DNA of 64,000 bases from Asterias amurensis. Taxonomy: Eukaryota > Echinodermata > Asteroidea > Forcipulatida > Asteriidae. The notes under the pieces are model-generated. The model made no database searches. It worked only from the letters and a program-made list of their open reading frames with translations, and was not told the DNA's origin. This document shows positions 35,888 through 45,364 of this stretch, piece after piece. How positions within the stretch are numbered: position 1 is the stretch's first letter; each line of letters begins with the position of its first letter. The stretch spans positions 18,859,185-18,923,184 of the forward strand of contig NC_092661.1 of NCBI RefSeq assembly GCF_032118995.1, in the 5' to 3' direction. The position numbers and the translations under genes are program-made.

Positions 35888-37612
35888 ATTACAAATGGCT
35901 CAAAAGGGTCCATTTTTAAAAATTTGCCACAAAAGAATGGTCCAAAATAGCTTTTAAAAAAACAAGTTTAACCCCTTGTAGTATTTTTAACCAAAAATCC
36001 TGGCTCAAAAAGGCCCATTTTGAAAAATTGGCCAAAAAACAAAATGATCAGAAATTGCTCAAAGGAACAAGTTTAACCCCTTGCAGTATTTTTAACCAAA
36101 AATCCTGGCTCAAAAAGGCCCATTTGTAAAAATTGGCCCAGAAATATCGTCCGGAATCATTAAAAATTACAAGTTAAACCCCTTGCAGTTTCTTTAACCA
36201 AAATTCATGGCTCAAAAAGGCCCATTTTAAAAAGAATTCAAAAATATAACGGTCCAAAATTACTCAAAAGAACAAGTTTAACCCCTTGGAGTATTTTTAA
36301 CCAAAATTCCTGGCTCAAAAGGGCCCATTTTTAAAAATTGGCCAAAAAATATAATGGTCCGAAATAGCTATAAAAATACAAGTTTTACCCGTAGCAGTTT
36401 TTTTAACCAAAAATCCTGGCTCAAAAAGGCCCATTTTTAAAAATTGGCCTAAAAAAAAAATGGTCCAAACTCACTCAAAATTACAAGTTTAACCCCTTGC
36501 AATTTTTTTAAACAAAATTCATGGCTCAAAAAGCCAAATTTTTTAAAATTTGGCAAAATATATTACGGTCCAAAATTACTCAAAAGAGCAAGTTTAACCC
36601 CTTGCAGTTAATTTAACAAAAAATCCTGGCTCAAAAAGGCTCATTTTTAAAAATTTGCCCAAAAATATAATGGTCCGAAATTGCTCAAAAGAGCAAGTTT
36701 AACCCCTTGCAGTATTAATATTAACAAAAAATCCTGGCTCAAAAAGTCCCATTTTGAAAAATTGGCCCAAATAAAATTATCCAAAATTGCTCAAAAAAAA
36801 CAAGTTTAACCCCTTGCAGTATTTTAAACCAAAAATCCTGGCTCAAAAAGGCCCATTTTTAAAAATTGGCCAAAAAAATTAAATGATCCGAAATTGTCAA
36901 AAGAACAAGTTTAACCCCTTGCAGTATTTTTAACAAAAAATCCTGGCTCAAAAAGGGCCATTTTTAAAATTTGGTCAAAAAATATAATGGTCTGAAATCC
37001 CTCCAAAATACAAGTTTAACCCCTTGCAGTATTTTTAACCAAAAATCCTGGCTCAAAAAGTCCCATTTTTAAAAATTGGCCAAAAAATAGTGTTCCGAAA
37101 TCACTCAAAAGTACAAGTTAAACCCCCAACAGTTTTTTTTAAATCAAAACTAATGGCCCAAAAAGGTCCATTTTTAAAAATTGGCCAACAAATATAATGG
37201 TCCAAAATTACTTTTATATTGTTTTGGTATTGTTTTACCAAAATTCCTGGCTCAAAAGGCCCATTTTTTTTAAATTGGCCAAAAAACAAAGTAGATCAGA
37301 AATTGCTCAAAATAACAATTTTATTTGTAGTATTTTTAACCCAAAATCCTGGCTCAAAAAGGCCCATTTTGAAAAGTTGGCAAAAAAATTAAATGATTCA
37401 AAACTGCTCAAAAGAGCAAGTTTAACCCCTTGCAGTATTTTTAACAAAAAATCCTGGCTCAAAAAGTCCCATTTTGAAAAATTTGCCAAAATAAAATTAT
37501 CCAAAATTGCTCAAAAGAACAAGTTTAACCCCTTGCAGTATTTTAAACCAAAAATCCTGGCTCAAAAAGGCCCATTTTAAAAAAGAATTCCAAAAAACAA
37601 AATGAACTACAA
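35888..37612 (+). repeat. Satellite array, about 16 units of ~105 bp
   Basis: The phrase AAGTTTAACCCCTTGCAGTA recurs at spacings of about 102-107 bp (for example ACCCC at 35971, 36076, 36178, 36281, 36492, 36597, 36702, 36809, 36914, 37019, 37122). Each unit also has CCTGGCTCAAAAAGGCCC and a quasi-palindrome GGCCCATTTTTAAAAATTGG. Units differ by substitutions and small indels, so the array is not freshly homogenised. Two units near 37220 and 37320 are degraded. The frames 37101-37580 are read-through of this repeat. Confidence 0.9.
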
Positions 37613-37642
37613 GGGAAACTGACTGGGTACATTTTTTAAAAT

Positions 37643-37839
37643 GATTTTGGGGTTGAACAAAGACTTGACTAGAGTGGGATTCAAACCAACGACCTCCGGA
37701 TTAACGTGCCGGCGCTCTACCAACTGAGCTATCTAGCCCTATATTGGCGGTGTCCCTATTTTGTCAATATCTTTGTTCGGGGGTGCCGTCGGTTGTATGG
37801 CTTCCCACTCTAGTCAATTCTTTGTTCAACCCCAAAATC
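37643..37839 (-). mobile_element. tRNA-like SINE family D, copy 3, with inverted-repeat ends
   Basis: On the minus strand: AGATAGCTCAGTTGGTAGAG (A box), an ACGTTAA loop placing GTT (Asn) as anticodon, and GGTTTGAATCCC (B box). The T stem does not pair properly, so this is not a working tRNA. Both ends carry the same ~37-bp sequence in opposite orientation (GATTTTGGGGTTGAACAAAG then TTGACTAGAGTGGGA). It sits inside the 105-bp satellite, which resumes at 37840. Confidence 0.75.
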
Positions 37840-37990
37840 AAAAAACAAAATGATCAGAAATTGCTCAAAATAACAAGTTTAACCCCTTGTAGTCTTTTTA
37901 ACCCAAATTCCTTGCTCAAAAGCCCATGCATGTTTTTTCTGGTCAAAAAACACTGAGCTCACAAGTTTAACCGCAAATAGTTTTTTTGTA
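37840..37990 (+). repeat. Continuation of the 105-bp satellite
   Basis: TTGCTCAAAATAACAAGTTT and AACCCCTTGTAG, then a degraded final unit, resume exactly after the tRNA-like element. Confidence 0.75.
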
Positions 37991-38365
37991 GCAACAATTC
38001 TTCTACCAATTTTTCACCATCACAAATGTAACACAACAGGTTGTCACGTGCACATTAGCTTTGACAATTATTCCAAGGCAAGATGTCCTTAGAAGCTGCA
38101 TATGTGGTGCTTACCACTTTGTTGACGAGGCTGAGTTCTTTGGGATGGATTATCAGATTGATGTCCAGTTAATCAATGCTCAACATGGTTTCATGAGTGG
38201 GTTTCTATAACAGTAGACAAAATAATGTGAAATGAATACCAGGTAATTCTAAGTCTAAACCATAGAAATAGAACCATGGTTTAAACACAACAGCAAAGCC
38301 CACTTTTGTGGTCCAGAGGCCAATTTCATAAAGTTGATAATCAGGAAATTCCCACTCTGTAAATG

Positions 38366-39366
38366 TTCCTTTTTCATTGCATGTGTCCATTCTAATGGTT
38401 TTAATAAACCTCAGATGCAAGTTTCTTAAGAAGAGTTGGTGGTCCAGTGGAAGGACTCAGTGACTCCAGACACTATGGTCCTGGGTTCAATTCCCCCTGC
38501 ATTTTATTTTTATTTTTCATTGCCTGTGTCCATTCTAAGGGTTTTAATTAACGTCAGATAGAAGTTTCTTAAGAGTTTGTGGTCCAGTGGAAGGACTCAG
38601 TGACTCTGGACCCTATGGTCCTGGGTTCAAATACCACTCTGTTATTTTTATTTTTCATTACCTGTGTCCATTCTAAGGGTTTTAATTAACGTCAGATGCA
38701 AGTTTCTTAAGAGGAGTTTGTGATCCAGTGGAAGGACTCAGTGACTCCAGACGCTATGGTCCTGGGTTCAAACCCCACTCTGTTACTTTTCTTTTTCATT
38801 ACCTGTGTCCATTCTAAGGGTTTTAATTAACGTCGGAAACCAGTCTCTTAAGAAGAGTTGGTGGTCCAGTTGAAGGACTCAGTGACTCCAGAAGCTATGG
38901 TCCTGGGTTCAATTCCCCCTGTGTTTTCTTTTTCTTTTTCATTGCCTGTGTCCATTCTAAGGGTTTTAATTAACGTCGGAAACCAGTCTCTTAAGAAGAG
39001 TTGGTGGTCCAGTGGAAGGACTCAGTGACTCCAGATGCTATGGTCCTGGGTTCAATTCCCCCTGTGTTTTCTTTTTCTTTTTCATTACCTGTGTCCATTC
39101 TAAGGGTTTTAATTAACGTCGGAAACCAGTCTCTTAAGAAGAGTTGGTGGTCCAGTGGAAGGACTCAGTGACTCCAGACGCTATGGTCCTGGGTTCAATT
39201 CCCCCTGTGTTTTCTTTTTCTTTTTCATTGCCTGTGTCCATTCTAAGGGTTTTAATTAACGTCAGATGCAACTTTCTTAAGAGGAGTTCGTGGTCCAGTG
39301 GAAGGACTCAGTGACTCCAGACGCTATGGTCCTGGGTTCAATTCCCCTGTGTGTAACTCTGGGCTT
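38366..39366 (+). repeat. Tandem array of seven tRNA-like units (140-143 bp each)
   Basis: The motif GGTCCAGTGGAAGGACTCAG starts at 38441, 38581, 38722 (variant GATCC), 38863, 39006, 39149 and 39292, spaced 140-143 bp. Each unit holds TGGTCCAGTGG, a good pol III A box; ACTCCAGA, as in the tRNA-Trp anticodon loop (CCA); and GGGTTCAATTCC, a B box, about 40 bp downstream. A constant spacer follows (CCTGTGTCCATTCTAAGGGT, TTAATTAACGTC). The anticodon stem is only about 4 bp and there is no clear acceptor stem, so these are tRNA-derived repeats, not tRNA genes. Confidence 0.85.
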
Positions 39367-39468
39367 TTTATAAAAATGAATTAAATTGAAAAAATTAAAT
39401 TTTAGCAAAAGAAGCTTTTTCTTTTTCTTATTCTTATTCTAGTTTCCTAAGCTCGGACCTCAGGTTCG

Positions 39469-39550
39469 GCGTACACCCACTGGATTTGAACCTGGGTCAG
39501 TTGGTTCCTAACGCACGGTCTACCCTGTTGAGCGATCGGGTCCCCCCGTC
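39469..39550 (-). mobile_element. tRNA-like sequence next to the array
   Basis: On the minus strand ACCCGATCGCTCAACAGGGT (A-box region) and CCAGGTTCAAATCCAGTGG (B box) are separated as in a tRNA-derived SINE head. The stems are degenerate. It is a different family from the array. Confidence 0.5.
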
Positions 39551-39582
39551 AAAATGTGTTCGTTTCTAATATATAAAGAATA

Positions 39583-39990
39583 AATTTGTACTTAGTAAAT
39601 TTTCTAAACTTGGCTCAGTGCATTATGTATACAGCAGGCACAGGAGTCTAATGACTAGGTATTGGGACAGGACAAGGTAAGGCCTATGGGGAAAGTTTGT
39701 ACTAAGAAAATTTCACTCATTCAGCTCAATAGTAAGTAATGGGATAAGATGACTGGACATTGGATGAGGTTTTGGTAGTGTCTTCTAAGGGGAAGTTTGT
39801 ACTTGGTAAATTTCACTCATTCAGCTCAATAGTAAGTAATGGGATGAAGTGACTGGACATTGGATGAGGTTTTGGTAGTGTCTTCTAAGGGGAAGTTTGT
39901 ACTTAGTAAGTTTCACTCTTTCAGCTCGGTGGTAAGTAATGGGATGAAGTGACTGGATGGGGTTTGGGTAGTGTTTGCTAAGGGGAAGAT
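39583..39990 (+). repeat. 100-bp tandem repeat, three good units
   Basis: Units start GAAAGTTTGTAC at 39691, GGAAGTTTGTAC at 39791 and 39891, with a diverged start at 39983 and an older unit near 39585. Each has TTTCACTCATTCAGCTC and AGTAATGGGAT. The frame 39821-40027 (-) is inside. Confidence 0.85.
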
Positions 39991-40786
39991 TGTAAATTCT
40001 TGACATGTTAAAAATGGACACAGGCAACTAAAATTGGTTTACTAGATTTCTGACACCAGGCATAAAGAATAAGAGATAGCTGTTTATTTACACAAACGTG
40101 TTTTACAAAGTGTTTCATATTCCAACCAAGAGTTTTGAATAGTCGATACTAATTTATTACAAGACAAATAAGCATTTGTCCCAAATAAAATAAAAACTCT
40201 TTCTATTTGAGTGTAGGGTTTGATTAAGTTCTGATGAAACTTAAATGAAAAGTACATCATTGATTCTTGGAAGAATAAATTAACTCCCATCCTCTAGTTT
40301 AACAATGAACAATAAAAACCAATGTCATCTAGGTCACAGTTTTAGTGAAAACAATGAGAACTAACTGAATGTTTTTCAGTGATTTTTTGCATGTTCATAT
40401 TTGGCTTATTTTGATTGTGGAAACCAAAACAAGCAACCAGGGATTTTGTTAAGATCTTCTGAACAATATTTTCTTGAATTCAGAAGGAATTAATTCCGCA
40501 GCTAGGAGGATTATACTAGTATATAGACTTTAAATAAGTGATCTTTTAGGTTTAAAATTTTCTTATAACACCAAAACCCTTTGCACAATGAATACTAATG
40601 AATTTGTGATCATAAATTTTGCTTTATAGAATTTCTCTAAAGATTAACTAATTCCAGTCATCCAGAACGGTCACAGTTATCAAGGTTGTAAAGAGAATAG
40701 AATTTTTCAAGACCACCAACATTTATTTTAAATTATATCATCACCTCCCCTTTTTGCTCCCTGTACTATGAACAAAACTTGATAAC
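39991..40786. other. Intergenic DNA, no gene recognised
   Basis: No element or exon seen. Confidence 0.4.
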
Positions 40787-40904
40787 TTTCTGTATGGCGC
40801 CACTACCTTTTCACTCATTTTTACAAAAAGGGATATCTCATTGAGGTAAATTAGAGAATATATTATTTCATATCAAATGAAAAAGTGGTGGCTCCATCTG
40901 GAAT
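40787..40904. mobile_element. Short foldback MITE, family C, copy 2
   Basis: Same layout and interior as 5985-6101 (TTTTTACAAAAAGGGATATC), with ends TTTCTGTATGGCGCCAC and GTGGTGGCTCCATCTGGAA. Confidence 0.65.
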
Positions 40905-41124
40905 TTTTCCCCAAAATAATAATCATTATGGATGGCCATAATTAATGCCAATCTTACCAGCTCCTTGACTCTCATTTCAGACATTTCTTGTACTAATGAT
41001 AAATGTACGTGTAGTTGATGTCAATTGAGCAGCTTTCTGAAAGACAAGACAAAAGATTGGCATAGTTAATCAATCATGAAAATAATTCTCAAAAAGGTTT
41101 GACTAAAAACTAAGAAGCATTGAG

Positions 41125-41310
41125 TAAAGGCCGGGTCACACAGGCCCCGATAACGAGAACGAAAACGATAACGATAAAAATGCACGCCCTCGATTGGTTG
41201 AATGAGCGTGGGCGTATTCTGCGTGGAGCAATTCAACCAATTGCGAGCGTGCATTTTTATCGTTATCGTTTTTCGTTCTCGTTATCGGGGCCTGTGTGAC
41301 CCGGCCTTAA
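41125..41310. mobile_element. Long-hairpin MITE, family G
   Basis: Arms of about 75 bp, beginning AAAGGCCGGGTCACACAGGC and its complement GCCTGTGTGACCCGGCCTTA, enclose a ~30-bp loop. GC-rich arms contain CGATAACGAGAACGAAAACG. The arms are nearly identical, suggesting a recent insertion. It lies in an intron of the candidate minus-strand transcript. Confidence 0.85.
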
Positions 41311-42063
41311 GGTAGCCCTGCATCATTTCACTTTTGTATTAAACCACAGAGAACAGAGGAAGAGTCATGTATAAGGTTAGCCCTTACCTTGGTTGAACAT
41401 AAATTCTCTTACATTTGTGCCAAACTAAAATATTCCAAAAGAAATGAACTACCCATTGTGATTCAAATAAGTCCCCATAGGTTCAGACCAGAATCATCTT
41501 TGGTTTACAATTTATTTACCTTCATGGCCGATGCCTTCAATTGATTTCATTCAAATGAAGCATGAAAAGACAAAAACATTTTCTAATGTCCCTCAGCTCT
41601 GATCGAGATAACCTTGTTTACTATAGGCTTTTTTAGGTGCTTCACTTTTTCCCTTAAAACAGAAAAGTTTGTTTTATGGGAAGTATTTCTAAAGGTAACC
41701 TCTTCCCAAATATTCAATCCAAACCTAGGTCATTTAAAATGTAAAATAAATACACAGCTTACCTCTGATTAAAGTTGTAGTTGTAGATGGCTGACTTCTC
41801 TGAAGGTGAACTTCTTCATGATTTATAAAATGAGGAGTTGTCTTCAGATGAGTGAACTCCTGAAATAAAAACCAAAGATTCACACATTATACAAAGATTG
41901 CTACAAGGGGTAAGTCCAGCAATTTAATCAAATTTTTGCAAAACAAATTCATTTTTATTATTTTTATTATTATGTATTTTTTTTTTTTTTTTTGAGGGGG
42001 GCACCAAATTGAACAAAACTGAAGGGTTTATCAAATTTGGGCCTAAAATTTAGAAGAAAAAAA

Positions 42064-42095
42064 AAACCTGGGTAAGTCTAGACTTACCCAGGTTT
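42064..42095. repeat. 32-bp perfect palindrome
   Basis: Centre at TCTAGA; arms AAACCTGGGTAAGTCT and complement. Flanked on both sides by the direct repeat TATCAAATTTGGGCCT (near 42029 and 42095). Confidence 0.9.
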
Positions 42096-42759
42096 ATCAA
42101 ATTTGGGCCTATAATTGTAACAAAAAACACAAGGGGCAAGTCAAGCAGCTTAATCAAATCAAATTTTTTTAACAATCACAGGGGGTAATTCCAGCAAATT
42201 ATCCAAACTTGGGCCCAAAATGGAAAAAAAAATTGTTTCTTTAAAGTTGCATCAAACAAAACATTTTTGCTAAGAAAGTTTATTTTTACCTCAACATATA
42301 CATATCAGCCCTCCATTCAGTAGAGCGTGCCTCTCCCTGGGTTCATTCATTCAGACCTTGTTGACGAACTGACACTGTTGACTGAGGAGCTGCTTTGTGG
42401 GTGACAAGCGGTCCTTAGGAGATGCAGTTGTAAGGCCACCTTGCAGTAGGGTCCTATGTAAAATAAAGCAATTATTCTAGCATTAGTCTTGCTTTGTTCT
42501 TACTGAACAGAGAATAATTCTAATGCAATAGTGATTTCTCAATGGACTCATACTCTTAATTAAGTACACCACTCCAAGCAATCTATTTTAGATTCAAATT
42601 TGGTCTATTCATCGAGGTAAGGTTTATTTATTAACCCTCTCTTAATGCGCAATTTATTTTCTAAGTGTTCAAAAAAAAAGAAATTTTGCTTGTCGATTTA
42701 AATCGGGTAGTTAAAGTCATGTGATTTTTTTTTTTTTTTAATTGATCCGTTAATGAGTT

Positions 42760-43020
42760 ATTCAAACGTCCTCATTTGAGGACACTGCGCCATGATGACA
42801 TGAAACCAACACCAGGGCTACTTGTGAGGGTCCAGGGATCCCAGCCCAACACGCTCTCAAGAGGGCCATGGTATCTCTCTTTTGGAAGGTTCCTGTCCGC
42901 CACCCCAAGGCAATGCCTCGAGACAGTCCCCAACTGTAGTAACAATGTCCACTAGCCAAGGGAGTAAAGACTAGGGACAACTTACGTTGGCCGACCAACT
43001 GTGCAGTGTAATTTTTCCTC
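42760..43020 (-). repeat. GC-rich dispersed repeat H, copy 2
   Basis: Minus-strand homologue of 35198-35490 (TTGGGGACTGT, GGTGGCGGACAGGAACC, GGGCTGGGATCCCTGGACC). The 86-codon frame here belongs to the repeat. Confidence 0.5.
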
Positions 43021-43105
43021 AAGTCAAGTCAAGTCGCAAGTCATCTTTGCTCAAGTCAAGTCACAAGTCAAATTGCAAGTAAAGTCAAGTCACAAGTCAC
43101 ATAAT
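43020..43105 (+). repeat. (CAAGT)n simple repeat
   Basis: Runs of CAAGTCAAGTCAAGTC interrupted by short spacers. Confidence 0.85.
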
Positions 43106-43429
43106 GTCCAAAAATAAGCCCACTCTCATGAAGTTGTGACAAACTGAAGTAAATTCAAATCCTTTCTTCGACTACCTTTGTTTGTACCTTTGCCTTGAAA
43201 ATAGGCAAATTTCACTAATCCCAAGAGCAAAAAACATGGCAAAACCACCTTGGAACATTAAATGGGATGCAACTTGGCAACAAAGTTATTTGTTAAAAAT
43301 TTATCCTGCATTTGTTAGTTTTGGGCAAAGGTCCATGAAATATGAAACTAAGAGAAGATAATCTTTTTTTTTTTACCGTGGCCACCCTATGCATATTGAG
43401 TTGATTGTCTCATTCTTTAACGTGACTGG

Positions 43430-45034
43430 GCAACAGAGGGCGCCATCACTTTTGCGCCATTTGACTGTTGCACAAAACTGTGCGTGTGCAATAAATCACG
43501 CAATAGAGATTGAGCACTTTGATTCCTGCGAGACCAGCGTGTGATGACAAACTTCGGAGGTAGGGTGTACCTGCACAAAATTGTAAACGTTATTGAAACT
43601 TATCAAGGATTAGAGTAATGTTCATAAACCAAGTGAACAAGTTGCAAACAATCAATCTTTTGGCCACAAAGGGCGATTCAAAACAAGTTGTTTAAGGGCC
43701 CTTTCAAGGCCATTGGTAAAGTGGGGGATCGCAAAAACGTGTATCATGAACTTCATCGATATATGTACCTGTATGGAATTGTCATCAAATTGCGCAATCT
43801 TGAATATACATGTATATAGAATCCTACAACAACTATTCCCCCTCGTCACAGTTGTAGGAAGAATGCTGTGGTGGTAATTGTGCCCATATAAGTGACATGC
43901 CTTTCCTATACCTGCCAATAGGTGGCGCTCTAATGAGACATTTCAACTCAATATGGTTTGATATTTACAGTCCCTTGCTCTTAAGAAGTCTTATAATAAT
44001 AATAATATTTATTCCGGCAATCACATTTACAAGCACATGTACATACATTAAACATACTTAAGAAAACAAAGTAAAACAACAGTGGGGTGCCCAGGAGAGC
44101 ATAAAAGTTAAAAAAAATAACTATCGCCAAAAGGCGTATGTCTCCTAGAAGTCTTACTTGTATAGAATGGAGCAAAAATGGCGATGACATCATTCATGAT
44201 GAGGAGTTAGTAGTATTATAATCTCCTTTACATCCAGGGTGGAGAGCTACACTTAGCTCAATGTTAACACCCCATACAAATGTAGATCGTCTCACCCTGC
44301 AACCACAACAAGTAAATATTACCAATTGCGGATAAAATAATTTTAAATTGGAAACATAACATTAAATCTATAAAATCAAAGATGTTAGAATCACAAGACA
44401 ACTACAATCATGTTAACAATAGAATACAATTTCGATAAAAAAAATTTTTTTTCCTTCTCAGATTTCACAGAAAGTTTATGTTTAGCTAAACTTTTCAAGG
44501 GCAGAGTGATGAATTCATAAACAAAAATTCTTGCCAAACATACCTTGAAGGCTTTAGTTCAATGCATTTGAAGATATATGCCTCTGTAATAGTAGCTAGT
44601 CTAAAAGTAGTGAACAAGATGCGGACATTTTTTCAAAGCATATTCGTCGGATACCAAATTTAATGACGTACTTGACACACGACCGGACGGTCTTCAACCA
44701 CGACGAAAATAATTACTGCCAACATTTGCACCAAAACCTCCGAACTTCACTACCATAATTATTACACAAAAAATACACCCCTTAACACCTCACCTTGTTA
44801 ATTTCATGTTTCTTCGAAATTCTGCGGTGAAAGTTCTTGAAAGACTAGTACAACTGGGAGAGTATTTTCTGCAATTCTTCAAAACTGTGTTTACAAATCT
44901 TGCAGGATCTTAGAGACACACATGTGCTCCGGCCATTTAATTTTCCTGGAAAGACCCGCTGTCTGCAAAGTAACACAGAGGGCGGTATAACGATTTGTTG
45001 GAGGGACTAAACAAATTGAGTCAATAGAGGGCGA
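43430..45034 (+). promoter_or_regulatory. Four CTCF-like motifs upstream of PACRG
   Basis: GCAACAGAGGGCGC (43430-43443), CCAATAGGTGGCGC (43915-43928, 13 of 14 consensus positions), AACACAGAGGGCGG (44972-44985) and TCAATAGAGGGCGA (45021-45034) share the AGRKGGCG core in the same orientation within 1.6 kb. The first two sit in copies of a dispersed phrase (GAGTTGA-TGTCTCATT) also near 30876. Binding is inferred only. Confidence 0.3.
43985..44165 (-). mobile_element. Retroelement 3'-end fragment with ATT tail
   Basis: On the minus strand the sequence ends GTGATTGCCGGAATAAATAT followed by ATT repeats near 43990, as many LINE 3' ends do. No coding part remains. The 70-codon minus frame here is inside it. 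Confidence 0.4.
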
Positions 45035-45175
45035 TATAATATTTTTGACAGCACGGAGTGAAAAAAGACGCAGCGCGTCCAAATAAAACAGCGCGCAATT
45101 TCCTTCGAAATAAAGGTATCAAAATGAAATTGTGTTTGTTTACTACCCTAATCCCCCTTGACAGTCATTCCCAAA
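44808..45175. promoter_or_regulatory. Presumed bidirectional promoter of PACRG and the divergent transcript
   Basis: The PACRG ATG (45176, +) and the candidate minus-strand ATG (44807) are 368 bp apart. The interval is richer in CpG than its surroundings (for example GACGCAGCGCGTCC near 45067). No TATA box and no clear RFX X-box was found. Confidence 0.35.
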
Positions 45176-45364
45176 ATGAGTTCTCCATCGGGAATTTGTT
45201 TGATTCCCAAATGGAAGCAGGATAACGGAGTGACGAGACCGCCACCGGCGGGTGCGACTCGGGTACGGGAGGCACAGCCGAGTGTGTTTAAAAAACTTTA
45301 TGACAGAGGAGATTTGCCTATTGTTCTCAAACATGATTCTATGGGAAACAAGATCATATGGAAG
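45176..45364 (+). CDS. PACRG: PACRG coding exon 1
   Basis: 63 codons ending GNKIIWK, donor AAG|GTAGGC. Confidence 0.92.

Larger units (their letters stand above)
40958..44880 (-). ncRNA. Candidate spliced transcript divergent from PACRG
   Basis: Minus-strand exon candidates: 44794 upward (ends ATGAAATTAACAAG|GTGAGG), 42357-42453 (acceptor TTTTACATAG; weak donor AAG|GTCTGA), 41763-41859 (acceptor TTTTTATTTCAG; donor AGAG|GTAAGC), optional 41388-41424 (AATATTTTAG; AAG|GTAAGG) and 40958-41036 (TTGTCTTTCAG; CTG|GTAAGA). From the ATG at 44807 a frame stays open across the joins for about 83-86 codons (MKLTRTLLQGGLTTASPKDR, then CQFVNKEFTHLKTTPHF). I recognise no domain. It is not parkin, which shares this position in vertebrates. 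It may be a small protein or a promoter-divergent non-coding RNA. Confidence 0.35.

Noticed and set aside
35888-37612. CRISPR-like array
   Set aside because: Units are ~105 bp, diverged along their whole length and have no unique spacers. This is eukaryotic satellite DNA.
37660-37745. A genuine tRNA-Asn gene
   Set aside because: The anticodon is GTT, but the T stem does not pair and the sequence lies inside a repeated element.
38366-39366. Functional tRNA gene cluster
   Set aside because: The boxes are good, but stems are incomplete, no acceptor stem is evident, and the spacer is part of the repeat.
40958-45175. Parkin (PRKN) upstream of PACRG
   Set aside because: The position and a short first coding exon resemble the vertebrate arrangement. 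None of the translated candidate exons shows a ubiquitin-like, RING or IBR motif, and the exon phase differs.
44808-45175. RFX X-box in the PACRG promoter
   Set aside because: Expected for a ciliary gene, but no convincing GTTGCCATGGCAAC-type site was found by eye.
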